Assembly: GCF_010993745.1 (NCBI RefSeq)
Contig: NZ_WOTN01000001.1
Coordinates: forward strand, 1,367,235-1,431,234
Reading direction: 5' to 3'
Source of the DNA: Fodinicola acaciae
GTDB lineage: Bacteria; Actinomycetota; Actinomycetes; Mycobacteriales; HKI-0501
DNA length: 64,000 nt
Position 1 is the first letter of the stretch, and every line of letters begins with the position of its first letter. Position numbers and translations under genes: made by a program. Positions 16,406 to 24,774 of the stretch are shown piece after piece. Under the pieces are notes generated by a model, which had not been told where the DNA came from, did not search any database, and was given only the letters and a program-made list of their open reading frames with translations.

Positions 16406-17689
16406 TCAGCCGGTCTTGATGAGGGTGTGCCAGGGCGTGACCTTGTCGATGTGCACGACCGCGTCGAAGGCCACCAGCGGGTTCACCATCTGCTTGTATG
16501 GCCCCTGCAGTGTGCAGTCGATCTCAGCGAACCGGTCGGCCACCGGACCGGTCTGCGGCACCTTGCGCAGGTCGAGCATCGCCAGCGGCTCACCGGCGCC
16601 GGCCATCAGCACGTCGAGACTGGCCGGATCTGTGAACGGGCCGACGTCCTCGAAGGACACGTTGGTGTGGCCGGCCGGACCACCGGGGATCAGACGGTGC
16701 ACGAACATCCGGCCTCCGTTGTACGTGGTGGCGATGACCACGTACTCATTGCCAAGCCGCTGAGCCAGGTGCTGGCCGAGCATGACCTGCTCGTCGTTGA
16801 CGATCGGCGGCACCCGATATGGCCAACGCTGCAGATGTCCGTTGGCGGCGCCGACGACGATGCGCTCCTCGCGACCGAGGATCCACTCGATGTTGTCGGC
16901 CATCGCCAGGTCGCGCAGGTTCGCGCCGCCGTACGTGCGCTCCGCGCCGGAGGCCATGTTGACCAGGAACGCGTCCGCGTGCCGCGCGGTGATCGCACAC
17001 TGCAGCGCGACGTCGGCGTCTTCGCCGTAGCGGACCCGCTCGGCCTGCAGTCGCTCGGCCAGCTCGCCGATTCGCGCGGTCAGCTCATATCGATGGGCCA
17101 CGTCCAGTGCCAGGTACGCCCGCAGAGCCGGCGCGACCCAGGCCAGGCCGGTGCGGTCGACCGGCAGGTAGTCGAAAAGCGGCTGCAGTCGCTCGCGAAC
17201 GGCAGCGGCGTACGACGGATCCGCCTTGTCCAGGAAGGCGAGCGCGGCACGTACGGCGGGCAACGCGGACGCAGTCGAATCCGGCACGTCCATGCCATAG
17301 AACCGGATTTTGCGGTCGTTGTTGAGATTGTGCGCGCGCATCCAGCCGAGCTGGTCACGCATCTCCGCGCATTTGCCCATGTGGTACGTGATTCCGTCGC
17401 GCAACAGCTGGTCGAGGTCGCCGTCACCGCCGAGGACCCAGTCGTTGACCAGCCAGCCTTCCGGAAATCCGGACTCCATCACCAAAGCGGTGAAACCCAG
17501 CTTCTCAACGAGAAAGCGGGTGACCAGGTGCCGGATCTGGTAGAACTCGTGCACCCGGTGCGTCGGCTCGCCGACGCCGACCACACGCGCGTCGCCGACG
17601 ATGTCCCGGAGCGGCTCGAGCTGGTCGTAACCGGTGTCGAGTGAGTGCAGTCGGTCAACGTTCGCTTTGAGCCATTCGCTGATGTCCAC
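16406..17689 (-). CDS. Erythromycin-esterase-family hydrolase
   Basis: A 427-residue Ere-like protein. The family's catalytic histidine region is VGVGEPTHRVHEFYQIRH (near residue 40). The glutamate region is LVMESGFPEG (near residue 70), and the later conserved His is in GAANGHLQRWPY. Members hydrolyse the macrolide lactone ring, but many actinobacterial homologues have unknown substrates. It starts at GTG 17689, 8 nt from the -10 box of a 19-bp-spacer promoter bearing the same palindrome as the nearby TipA-like merR. It is therefore probably induced by the ligand of that regulator, conceivably a drug. Confidence 0.85.
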   Translation of the reverse strand: MDISEWLKANVDRLHSLDTGYDQLEPLRDIVGDARVVGVGEPTHRVHEFYQIRHLVTRFLVEKLGFTALVMESGFPEGWLVNDWVLGGDGDLDQLLRDGITYHMGKCAEMRDQLGWMRAHNLNNDRKIRFYGMDVPDSTASALPAVRAALAFLDKADPSYAAAVRERLQPLFDYLPVDRTGLAWVAPALRAYLALDVAHRYELTARIGELAERLQAERVRYGEDADVALQCAITARHADAFLVNMASGAERTYGGANLRDLAMADNIEWILGREERIVVGAANGHLQRWPYRVPPIVNDEQVMLGQHLAQRLGNEYVVIATTYNGGRMFVHRLIPGGPAGHTNVSFEDVGPFTDPASLDVLMAGAGEPLAMLDLRKVPQTGPVADRFAEIDCTLQGPYKQMVNPLVAFDAVVHIDKVTPWHTLIKTG

Positions 17690-17696
17690 GCGGCCG

Positions 17697-17727
17697 ACCG
17701 TAGAACCTCACGTAACGTCAGGTTCAA
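17697..17727 (-). promoter_or_regulatory. MerR-type promoter of the erythromycin-esterase-like gene
   Basis: On the minus strand, -35 TTGAAC (17727-17722) and -10 TACGGT (17702-17697) are exactly 19 bp apart and enclose ACGTTACGTGAGG. The 17-mer CCTGACGTTACGTGAGG differs at one base from the merR promoter box read in the opposite direction. It implies activation by the adjacent TipA-like regulator and a leaderless mRNA starting at GTG 17689. Confidence 0.8.
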
Positions 17728-17730
17728 CCC

Positions 17731-18573
17731 TCACAACAGCCGGGTCGCCGCCGGCGCCAGCAGCGGCCGCGCGAACCGGCAGATCTCCTCCGCCGCGTCG
17801 AACTCCAGGCTCACCGGCTCGTCCCAGCCGCCCGGCACCGGCGTGCCCGGCCAGGTGTGTCCGCAGCCGAACACCGTCCAGGCGACCACCTGCGTACCCC
17901 CGACACCGCCGTCCACGTCGACACGCTCAGAGGCGTCGGTGACGCGCGTCCTGCCTGGACCGGCCGGACAGCCGTTGATGGCACGCCAGCGATCGGCGGT
18001 CTCCTGGAGCGAGAGCGTACGACCGCGCAGCTCGCCGCTGGGACCGCGACGACGCGAATAGCCACCGGTGATCGGCAGCAGCGAGTCGGCCGTACCGTTG
18101 ATCAACATCGCGGACACCCCGTGCGTCGGCCGCTGGCCGGACAGCGCCGCAGGCAGTCCGGCGGCTACGGCCGCGAGGACGGCGACCTGGTCGCTCGCGG
18201 CCAGCGCGAGCCGGTGGGCCATGATGCCACCGTTGGACATGCCGGCCACGATGGTCCGATCCGGTGCCGTGCCGTGCTGCTCGACCGACCAGTCGATGAC
18301 AGCGTGCAGAAACGCGACGTCGTCGACGCCGGCCTCGTCCGCCGCGGTGACGCCGCGGCCGTCGGCCCAGCTGCCTTCGTGGCCGTCCGGATAGGCGACC
18401 GCCATCCCCCACTCGTCGGCCTGCCGGTCGAAGGTCGTCCACTCGCGCATCATCGATCCGTCGCCGCCGTTGCCGTGCAACACGAGGACAAGAGGCATCG
18501 GCCTCGCTTTGGCACGCGGCAGCTTTACCGTGAAACTACGCCGAATTCCGCCGATCTCCAGCTCGCTGGTCAC
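17731..18573 (-). CDS. PHB-depolymerase-like (LpqC-type) esterase
   Basis: A 280-residue alpha/beta hydrolase. The oxyanion motif HGNGGDG starts at residue 33, the nucleophile is S113 in GMSNGG, and a late His lies in FGCGHTWPG. This pattern matches polyhydroxybutyrate depolymerase/feruloyl-esterase-like proteins. No signal peptide is evident, so it is probably cytoplasmic, unlike secreted depolymerases. Its ATG overlaps the stop of the patatin gene (18570-18573), so the two are translationally coupled. Confidence 0.85.
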   Translation of the reverse strand: MTSELEIGGIRRSFTVKLPRAKARPMPLVLVLHGNGGDGSMMREWTTFDRQADEWGMAVAYPDGHEGSWADGRGVTAADEAGVDDVAFLHAVIDWSVEQHGTAPDRTIVAGMSNGGIMAHRLALAASDQVAVLAAVAAGLPAALSGQRPTHGVSAMLINGTADSLLPITGGYSRRRGPSGELRGRTLSLQETADRWRAINGCPAGPGRTRVTDASERVDVDGGVGGTQVVAWTVFGCGHTWPGTPVPGGWDEPVSLEFDAAEEICRFARPLLAPAATRLL

Positions 18574-19406
18574 CAGATCGCCGCCACCGTGTCCGCGATC
18601 GCCGCCGCCTGCCTACGGCCGGCGCGCGCCGACCCGGCGCGGCGGCCCGGATCGAGCATGTTGCGGCCGATCGCCTCCAACGCGGCGCGGTTCGGCGACA
18701 CGACCACCACCTCCGAGCCGGCCGACCGCAACGCCGCGGCCTGCTTGTCCACGCTCGGCACCGGACCGAAACCGCGGACGATCGGCGCCAGGACCACGAC
18801 CCGGCGACAGCCCTCGGCGAGGTCGGCGTTGGCCGCTGACCGTACGCCGCCGTCGATCCAGCGCCGGCCGTCCATGCTCACCGGCGGCCAGACGCCGGGC
18901 ACCGCGCAGCTCGCGGCGACAGCGCGTACGAGCGGCACGCCGCTGCTGGCGTCGAAACCGGTGAACTCGCCGGAGAGCGCGTCGACCGCGGCGATGACCA
19001 GCCGTCGCTTCGGCCAGTCGGTGAGCGGCAGCCGCGACTCGATGACCGCCAGCCGCTCCGACTCCGACGCGGTCTTCGCGTGCAACGCCATCCGGCCGAT
19101 CCGTGCGCGTACGGCCCGCGGATCGCGCGCGCCGATGGTGGCCAGCCCGTAACGGATCATCGAGCCGATCCCGAAACTCGCGGCGAGCTCGGACGTCGGT
19201 GGCCGCAGCTGGCGCTCGTACAACTCCTGTACGTCCAGGCCGCTGGTGACCTGCGCGCCGACCACCGACCCCGCGGACGTACCGACGACCAGGTCGGCCT
19301 GGGTCAGGTCGACGCCGGCCTCGGCGAGCCCGGACAGGATCCCCAGCTCCCAGGCGATGCCGGTGACTCCGCCGCCACCGAGGACGAGCGCGCGCTCTCC
19401 GGTCAT
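18570..19406 (-). CDS. Patatin-like phospholipase
   Basis: A 278-residue serine lipid acyl hydrolase with a Ser-Asp dyad. It has the glycine-rich oxyanion motif LGGGGVTG (residues 9-16), nucleophile S44 in GTSAGS and the catalytic Asp in WIDGGVRS (near residue 190). It lacks a signal peptide. Coupled downstream to the PHB-type esterase and upstream to a small membrane protein (4-nt overlap at 19403-19406), it forms a three-gene unit. Confidence 0.9.
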   Translation of the reverse strand: MTGERALVLGGGGVTGIAWELGILSGLAEAGVDLTQADLVVGTSAGSVVGAQVTSGLDVQELYERQLRPPTSELAASFGIGSMIRYGLATIGARDPRAVRARIGRMALHAKTASESERLAVIESRLPLTDWPKRRLVIAAVDALSGEFTGFDASSGVPLVRAVAASCAVPGVWPPVSMDGRRWIDGGVRSAANADLAEGCRRVVVLAPIVRGFGPVPSVDKQAAALRSAGSEVVVVSPNRAALEAIGRNMLDPGRRAGSARAGRRQAAAIADTVAAIW

Positions 19407-19654
19407 CCGGCCAGCCAGACCAGCAGCACGAACACCACCACGAACAGCAGCAACGCGGCCGCGTACACCCAGGTGCGGAACCGGCCGGCGTTCATCTGGT
19501 AGCGGACCTTGTTGCGGCGGTGCTCCAGCCGGTTGGCCGCCTCGCTGCGCTTCGGCCGGGGCTGCTTGACGTAGTCCGGACGCAGGAAGGCGTGTCGCAG
19601 CCAGGCGAGAAACGCGTTCTGCGGCCGCTGGGTCTGATCGTCGCTCGCGCTCAC
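19403..19654 (-). CDS. Small C-terminally anchored membrane protein
   Basis: An 83-residue protein beginning with GTG 19654. A basic cytoplasmic region (residues 1-58) has many Arg/Lys (KQPRPKRSEAANRLEHRRNK), and one C-terminal transmembrane helix follows (WVYAAALLLFVVVFVLLVWLAG). The patatin ATG overlaps its stop. It lies near pafA. No function recognised. Confidence 0.7.
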   Translation of the reverse strand: MSASDDQTQRPQNAFLAWLRHAFLRPDYVKQPRPKRSEAANRLEHRRNKVRYQMNAGRFRTWVYAAALLLFVVVFVLLVWLAG

Positions 19655-19718
19655 GCCTCGAACGATCTCACACGTTCGGCCTTGCCGTACGGCGCCTACG
19701 CTCGTGCTCGCGCGGCAG

Positions 19719-20006
19719 TCACCGGCTCGGGTGCCGAAAGACGGTCAGGACGAGTGCGACCAGCGCGAATGGGAACAGGAGCACCCCGGTCCCGAAGAGC
19801 AGGACGACACCGACCAATGGAAGCGTCGACCTGGACTGGTCCGAGCTGGTCAATTGCAGCAGCACTCCGGCGCCGCAACTGGCCGCGGCGACGATCAGTG
19901 CCAGCGCCGCGGCTGTCACGTATCCGGCCACGCCACGCAAGTCTCGCCGAGGTTTGGTGTTCGTGCCGCCGATTGTCCGGCCGCGTCGTACGACCGGACA
20001 TCGCAA
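19719..20006 (-). CDS. Small two-helix membrane protein
   Basis: A 95-residue protein with an Arg-rich N-terminus and two hydrophobic segments (AGYVTAAALALIVAAASCGAG and LPLVGVVLLFGTGVLLFPFA), plus a short basic tail. It lies 17 nt downstream of the pafA stop on the same strand, so it may be co-transcribed with pafA. No family recognised. Confidence 0.6.
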   Translation of the reverse strand: MRCPVVRRGRTIGGTNTKPRRDLRGVAGYVTAAALALIVAAASCGAGVLLQLTSSDQSRSTLPLVGVVLLFGTGVLLFPFALVALVLTVFRHPSR

Positions 20007-20023
20007 GAACGTGCCAGCTGTCG

Positions 20024-21382
20024 CTACATGCTCGCGATCAGCTTGTCGACGCGGTCGTCGACCGAGCGGAACGGATCCTTGCAGAGCACGGTGCGCTGCG
20101 CCTGGTCGTTGAGCTTGAGGTGGACCCAGTCGACGGTGAAGTCGCGCCGGCGCTCCTGCGCGTGCTTGATGAACTCACCGCGCAGCCGCGCGCGCGTGGT
20201 CTGCGGTGGCACGCTCTTGGCCTCGAAAACCTTCAGGTCGCGCGAGATCCGTACGGCCTCGCCGCGCTTTTCCAGCAGGCCGAACAAGCCGCGGCCGCGG
20301 CGGATGTCGTGGTAGGCGAGGTCGAGCTGCGCGATCCGCGGATGCGACAGCGGCAGCGAATGCTTGTCGGCATAACGACGGATCAGCTTGTATTTGGTGA
20401 CCCAGTCGATCTCCTTCTCGACCAACTCCAGGTTGTCGGTCTCCACCGCGCGCAGCGTACGTTCCCACAGGTCGAGGATGTGCTTGGCGAGCGGGTCGCT
20501 GCCGCGGCGCGCCACGAAGTCGGCGGCCTTGGAGAAGTATTCCTGCTGGATCTCCAGCGCGGAGGCCTCCCGGCCGTTGGCCAGCCGGATCTTGCGGCGG
20601 CCGGTCACGTCGTGGGACACCTCGCGGATCGCGCGGATCGGGTTTTCCAGGTTGAGGTCGCGCATCGCCACGCCGGACTCGATCATCCGCAGCACCAGGT
20701 CGACCGTGCCGACCTTGAGCAGCGTGGTCGTCTCGCTCATGTTGGAGTCGCCGACGATCACGTGCAGCCGGCGATAACGCTCGGCGTCCGCGTGCGGCTC
20801 GTCGCGCGTGTTGATGATCGGACGCGACCGGGTCGTCGCCGACGACACGCCTTCCCAGATGTGCTCGGCGCGCTGCGACAGACAGTAGACCGCGCCGCGC
20901 GGGGTCTGCAGCACCTTGCCGGCGCCGCAGATCAGCTGGCGGGTCACCAGGAACGGGATGAGTACGTCGGCCAGCCGGCCGAACTCGCCGTGCCGGCCGA
21001 CGCAGTAGTTCTCGTGGCAGCCGTAGGAGTTGCCGGCCGAGTCGGTGTTGTTCTTGAACAGGTAGATGTCGCCGGCGATGCCCTCGTCGCGCAGCCGCCG
21101 CTCGGCGTCGATCAGCAGGCCCTCGAGTACGCGCTCGCCGGCACGGTCGTGGGTGACCAGGTCGGTCAGCGAGTCGCATTCGGGCGTCGCGTACTCCGGA
21201 TGCGAACCGACGTCGAGATAGAGCCGCGCGCCGTTGCGAAGGAAGACGTTGCTGGAACGCCCCCAGGACACCACCCGACGGAACAGATAGCGGGCCACCT
21301 CGTCCGGACTCAGGCGCCGCTGCCCGCGAAACGTACAGGTGACGCCGTACTCGGTCTCCAGACCGAAAATGCGTCGATCCAT
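20024..21382 (-). CDS. pafA: PafA, Pup--protein ligase
   Basis: A 452-residue carboxylate-amine ligase that joins the C-terminal Glu of Pup to substrate lysines using ATP. The N-terminal [10 protein letters not shown] provides Mg-ATP-binding glutamates, the catalytic Asp is D57 in [17 protein letters not shown], and [16 protein letters not shown] and [13 protein letters not shown] form the rest of the active cradle. A C-terminal domain ([21 protein letters not shown]) ends ...KLIASM. Its paralogue Dop is at 38232. In this window it is separated from prcA by about 15 kb. Confidence 0.97.
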   Translation of the reverse strand: MDRRIFGLETEYGVTCTFRGQRRLSPDEVARYLFRRVVSWGRSSNVFLRNGARLYLDVGSHPEYATPECDSLTDLVTHDRAGERVLEGLLIDAERRLRDEGIAGDIYLFKNNTDSAGNSYGCHENYCVGRHGEFGRLADVLIPFLVTRQLICGAGKVLQTPRGAVYCLSQRAEHIWEGVSSATTRSRPIINTRDEPHADAERYRRLHVIVGDSNMSETTTLLKVGTVDLVLRMIESGVAMRDLNLENPIRAIREVSHDVTGRRKIRLANGREASALEIQQEYFSKAADFVARRGSDPLAKHILDLWERTLRAVETDNLELVEKEIDWVTKYKLIRRYADKHSLPLSHPRIAQLDLAYHDIRRGRGLFGLLEKRGEAVRISRDLKVFEAKSVPPQTTRARLRGEFIKHAQERRRDFTVDWVHLKLNDQAQRTVLCKDPFRSVDDRVDKLIASM

Positions 21383-21468
21383 ATGCAGACCCTAGCTGTC
21401 CCAACCGCCTCGAGGTGAGAAGTCCGGGCCGCCAGTTTTTCGAACCAGGGCTTGCTATGGCAACACGC

Positions 21469-21489
21469 TATAGTGCAGAATGCACTATA
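21469..21489. promoter_or_regulatory. Perfect palindrome overlapping the padR start codon
   Basis: TATAGTGCA (21469-21477), GAA, TGCACTATA (21481-21489): a 21-bp perfect inverted repeat. Its left arm contains a -10-like TATAGT, and the palindrome covers the first possible ATG (21480) and touches the second (21489). Autorepression by the PadR protein is likely. Confidence 0.7.
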
Positions 21490-22088
21490 TGCTGAGCCGT
21501 ACGGACCGGGACGTGGTCGCGTTGACCGTGCTGGCGCTGCTGATGACCGGTCCGAAGCACACGTACGAGATGCATCGGATGATGATCGACACGCACAAGG
21601 ACTTCGTCACCGGGCTGCCGCGCAGCATGTATCACGCGGTCGAGAAACTGCAGCGTGACGGCCTGATCGACGCCGTCGAGACGCGTCGCGACGGGCCGCG
21701 GCCGGAGCGCACCGTGTACGCGCTGACCGACGCCGGCCGAGCGTCGCTGCGCGAGCGCGTCGGGAAGCTGCTGCGTACGCCCGACGCCGACAGCACGTCG
21801 TTCGTGGCCGCGCTCTCGTTCGTCGGCTGCATCCCGGTGCCGCACGCGCGCGAAGCACTCGGTGAGCGCGCGGCCGAGCTGCAACGCGCGGCCGACGCGG
21901 AGGCGGCGGCGCTCGACGAGGTCGGCCGTACGGTGCCGCGCTTGCTGCTGATCGAGCTGGAATATCAGCTTTCCAAGGATCGCGCCGAAAAGGCCTGGGT
22001 CGACGGCATCCTCGCCGACCTGGACGGCGGCCAGCTCGACTGGCCGGACGATCCGCGCCAGCTGATCGTGGAGCTGCCGCTGACCTGA
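21480..22088 (+). CDS. PadR-family regulator
   Basis: A 202-residue PadR/AphA-type regulator. The winged helix lies in residues 5-90, with VALTVLALLMTGPKHTYEM, SMYHAVEKLQRDGLIDAVE and RTVYALTDAG; a C-terminal helical dimerisation region follows. ATG 21480 is 6 nt past a -10-like TATAGT; ATG 21489 (MLSRTDRDVV) is an equally plausible start. A palindrome at the start codon suggests autoregulation. No obvious target lies next to it: pafA is divergent and an NTF2-like gene follows after a hairpin. Confidence 0.9.
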   Translation: MHYMLSRTDRDVVALTVLALLMTGPKHTYEMHRMMIDTHKDFVTGLPRSMYHAVEKLQRDGLIDAVETRRDGPRPERTVYALTDAGRASLRERVGKLLRTPDADSTSFVAALSFVGCIPVPHAREALGERAAELQRAADAEAAALDEVGRTVPRLLLIELEYQLSKDRAEKAWVDGILADLDGGQLDWPDDPRQLIVELPLT

Positions 22089-22095
22089 GAAAGAA

Positions 22096-22127
22096 ACCGG
22101 ACGGGATGCGCCAACATCCCGTCCGGT
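22096..22127. terminator. Hairpin terminator after padR
   Basis: A perfect 13-bp stem (22096-22108 with 22115-22127, arm ACCGGACGGGATG) and a 6-nt loop begin 8 nt past the padR stop. An A-rich run precedes it, so it would also work for transcripts on the other strand; no T-run follows on the plus strand. Confidence 0.6.
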
Positions 22128-22220
22128 CACGCCAGCACCGGTGGAGCCACCGGCCTGCCGTCGCAGCGGCCAGCATAGCGGCTCCTCCGGATCCATCCTC
22201 GTTCCGACAGGAGCTCAGCC

Positions 22221-22616
22221 ATGTCCGAAACCGACCAGATCCATGCGGTGACCGCACGGCTCGCGGCCGCCTGGGCCGCCGGCGACGCGACCGCATACGG
22301 CGCGGAGTTCACCGAGGACGCCGACTACGTCGTCTTCAACGGCACACACCTGAAAGGCCGGCAGGCGATCGTCGACACGCACCGGTGGCTCTTCGACGGT
22401 CCACTGAAAGGCAGCCGGATCGCCGGCTCCGCGTCGGCGCCGGCATCGGTCCGCTTCGTCCGGCCGGACGTCGCCATCCTGATCACCGCGGGCGCCGTCG
22501 CGAGTGGCGACGCCGCACCAGCACCTGGACAGGACTCCGTCCAGACGACCGTGTTCGTGAAAAACGGTGACCAATGGCGGGTCGCCAGCTTCCAGAACAC
22601 CCGGAAGACGGCGTGA
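22221..22616 (+). CDS. SgcJ/EcaC-type NTF2-like protein
   Basis: A 131-residue SnoaL/NTF2-like fold of the SgcJ/EcaC family. It has an N-terminal helix pair (QIHAVTARLAAAWAAGD), the conserved EFTEDADYVVFNGTHLKGRQAI and a C-terminal strand WRVASFQNTR. Such proteins bind small ligands in a cone-shaped pocket; catalytic roles are rarely known. GACAGGAG lies upstream of the ATG. Its stop overlaps the GTG start of the next gene, so the two are coupled. Confidence 0.85.
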   Translation: MSETDQIHAVTARLAAAWAAGDATAYGAEFTEDADYVVFNGTHLKGRQAIVDTHRWLFDGPLKGSRIAGSASAPASVRFVRPDVAILITAGAVASGDAAPAPGQDSVQTTVFVKNGDQWRVASFQNTRKTA

Positions 22617-23038
22617 AGCCGCTGTTCGCGGCCTCGGCGTACGTGCCGCGGCCGATCGACGACCTCGTGCCGCTGATCCTGCACATGGAGGCCGGCCCGG
22701 TGACGCCGGCGACCGCGCCATATCTGGCCGGCGACGAGACACGCGTCGGCTGGACGGTCTCCGGCGGTCCGGACCGGTTCGACGTGTACGCCGGTGGTCA
22801 ACACCTGCTCTACGTCGACATCGACCGCCGCACCAACACCATCGGCCTGCAGGGCCACTGGTGGTATCGCGGCGAGTACGCGCTGACCGCCGAGCCACCT
22901 GGCACGCGCGTCACGTACCGAGTGTTCAACGTGGCGCCGCGCGGCCGCTGGGCCGTACCGCTGGCCAACCGGTTCTTCATCGGTTATCCAGCGATGGTGC
23001 GGAAATCGGTCGACGACTTCGCCGCTCGCTACGCCTAG
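22613..23038 (+). CDS. SRPBCC/START-like protein
   Basis: A 141-residue protein starting at GTG 22613, overlapping the previous stop (GTGA). Features are consistent with a helix-grip lipid-binding-like fold (YVPRPIDDLVPLI at the start, GRWAVPLANRFFIGYPAMVRKSVDDFAARYA as the long C-terminal helix). Family assignment is by pattern only. Its TAG stop lies in the CTAG that begins a repeat element (23035), so the insertion may have replaced the original C-terminus. Confidence 0.65.
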   Translation: MKPLFAASAYVPRPIDDLVPLILHMEAGPVTPATAPYLAGDETRVGWTVSGGPDRFDVYAGGQHLLYVDIDRRTNTIGLQGHWWYRGEYALTAEPPGTRVTYRVFNVAPRGRWAVPLANRFFIGYPAMVRKSVDDFAARYA

Positions 23039-23276
23039 ATGATCTATTCCAAGGGCTGGGGTAGCTTGCGTTCTTGGCTTGGTGCCCGATAGTTGGACGC
23101 CGTTGCAGTCGAGGAACAGCATTGCTCGCCTCAACAGTCACACCAGTCACAGCGAGCGGCGGTCAGGTGGAGTGAAAGCCGTTTTTCTTGCGTCCAGCGC
23201 TAGCAAATCGGCCTTCGCGCCAACCATGAACACCGCAAGGCGGACATTTAGCGTTACAGGTCCTTATCGGTCCCTA
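23035..23276 (+). mobile_element. Truncated IS-like repeat element (copy A)
   Basis: The left end CTAGATGATCTATTCCAAGG (23035-23054) matches 18 of 20 bases with the right end of the 784-bp element at 56453-57236 read in reverse. Internal homology covers a GCCCGATAGTTGGACG segment and about 170 bp from AACAGCATTGCTCGCC to ATTTAGCGTTACA (around 23125-23263). It ends near a CTAG at about 23273. It lacks the middle of copy B and carries a 1-nt deletion relative to it, so it looks like a decayed, non-autonomous copy. Base composition is less GC-rich than its neighbours. Confidence 0.65.
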
Positions 23277-24011
23277 GGCGTTCAGGCCGCCGTCGACGGT
23301 GAGGGACGTACCGGTCACCTGCCGGCCGCCCTCACCGGCGAGGTAGGACACGGCCGCGGCGATGTCGTCGGTCGTGCCGAAGTGGCCGAGCGCGATCAAC
23401 GCACGCTGCGGTTCCGCGTGCTCGCCGTCGGCCGGGTTCATGTCGCTGTCGGTCGGCCCCGGGTGCACGACGTTCACGGTGATGCCGCGCGGTCCGAGGT
23501 CGCGCGCCAACCCCTTGGTCAGCCCGTTGAGCGCCGACTTGCTGGCCGAGTAGAGCGCGATGCCGGCGTGCGGCACGTAGTCGGCCAGGTTGCTCCCGAT
23601 GCTGACGATGCGGCCGCCTTGCGGCAAGTGCGGTGAGGCGGCCTGTGCGGCGACCAGCACGGCGCGTACGTGGATGGCGAGGGTCCGGTCGATCTCCTCG
23701 ACGGTCAGGTCCTCAAGCGGGCCGCTCGGGAAGATGCCGGCGTTGTTGACCAGGATGTCCAGCCGGCCGAGCTCGGACACCGTACGCTCGACCGACGCCA
23801 CCACGTCGGCCGCGTCGGCGCTGTCCGCGCGTACGGCCACCGCGCGCCGGCCGGTCGCCTCGATGCCGGCGACGAGCTCCTTGGCGCGGTCCTCGGCACG
23901 CTCGTACGTGATCGCCACGTCCGCGCCGTCGCTGGCCAGCCGCCTGGCGATGGCCGCGCCGATCCCCCGGCTGCCACCGGTCACCAACGCCACCTTACCG
24001 GTCAGGCTCAT
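23274..24011 (-). CDS. Short-chain dehydrogenase/reductase
   Basis: A 245-residue classical SDR (FabG-like): VTGGSRGIGAAIARRL, ADSAD, VNNAGIF, Ser in SIGSNLA, Tyr/Lys in YSASKSALNG, and VTGTSLTVDGGLNA at the end. ATG 24011 has GGAGG 8 nt upstream; longer frames reach into the divergent promoter. It is divergent from a TetR gene, across an intergenic region with two TCGATACA repeats, so TetR control is likely. Its stop abuts the end of repeat element A. Confidence 0.93.
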   Translation of the reverse strand: MSLTGKVALVTGGSRGIGAAIARRLASDGADVAITYERAEDRAKELVAGIEATGRRAVAVRADSADAADVVASVERTVSELGRLDILVNNAGIFPSGPLEDLTVEEIDRTLAIHVRAVLVAAQAASPHLPQGGRIVSIGSNLADYVPHAGIALYSASKSALNGLTKGLARDLGPRGITVNVVHPGPTDSDMNPADGEHAEPQRALIALGHFGTTDDIAAAVSYLAGEGGRQVTGTSLTVDGGLNA

Positions 24012-24034
24012 GCCGTCCTCCATTTCTGTGTCGG

Positions 24035-24100
24035 TCGATACATAAGTAGCCGTACCAGTGCCCAACCAGCGATCGCAAGGTTATTGTGGTGATCGATACA
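24035..24100. promoter_or_regulatory. Intergenic region with repeated TCGATACA boxes (TetR candidate sites)
   Basis: TCGATACA occurs at 24035-24042 and 24093-24100 in the same orientation, each near one of the two divergent start sites. Direct repeats at both promoters would let one regulator control both genes. They are not clear palindromes, so confidence is moderate. Confidence 0.4.
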
Positions 24101-24113
24101 AAATGGAGGTGCG

Positions 24114-24716
24114 ATGGCGACCCGTGGACGGCCGCGTACGTTCGACCGCGACGCGGCGCTGCGCGCGGCAATGGAGGTTTTCTGGGCCCGCGGCTACGAA
24201 GGCACGTCGATCAGCGACCTGACCGCCGCGATGGGGATCAACTCCCCGAGCCTGTACGCGGCGTTCAGCTGCAAGGAGGCGCTGTTCCGGGAGGCCGTCG
24301 AGCTCTACGGGAAGGTCGAGGGCGGCACCAGCGAGCGCGCGTTCAAGCGCGCGAAGACCGCACGCGAGGCGGTCGAGACGATGCTGCGAGACAACGTCGA
24401 GATCTATGCCAATCCGGCCACACCACCTGGTTGCATGGTCGTACTGGCCGCCACTGTGTCCAATCCGGAGAACGAAGCCGTACGCGACTTTCTCGCCGAC
24501 GCGCGGCGAGAATTTGTCGACATGCTGTCGCAGCGACTGAAGCAGGGGGTTGCCGACGGCGACCTTCCGGCGCACGCGGACATCGCCGCGATCGCCGAGT
24601 TCTACGCGACCGTCCAACATGGACTGTCGATCCGGTCGCGCGACGGGTCCGACGCGGCGACCCTCTCGAAGGTCGTCGACGGCGCGATGGCCGCATGGGA
24701 CGCGTTGGTCGGCTGA
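24114..24716 (+). CDS. TetR-family regulator
   Basis: A 200-residue TetR/AcrR repressor with HTH in residues 10-55 (AALRAAMEVFWARGYEGTSI, MGINSPSLYAAFSCKEALF). The C-terminal domain is of the type paired with SDRs and oxidoreductases (PGCMVVLAATVSNPENEAVRDFL). GGAGG precedes the ATG. It is divergent from an SDR which it probably represses. Ligand unknown. Confidence 0.93.
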   Translation: MATRGRPRTFDRDAALRAAMEVFWARGYEGTSISDLTAAMGINSPSLYAAFSCKEALFREAVELYGKVEGGTSERAFKRAKTAREAVETMLRDNVEIYANPATPPGCMVVLAATVSNPENEAVRDFLADARREFVDMLSQRLKQGVADGDLPAHADIAAIAEFYATVQHGLSIRSRDGSDAATLSKVVDGAMAAWDALVG

Positions 24717-24774
24717 CCGGCGATCCGGTGTCGTAGGCTGGCGCACCCCATGTACCGTTTCGGAGGTCGATGCG

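Noticed and set aside
15737-17644. 635-codon plus-strand frame
   Set aside because: Antisense of the SDR and the erythromycin-esterase-like gene, both of which have clear family motifs.
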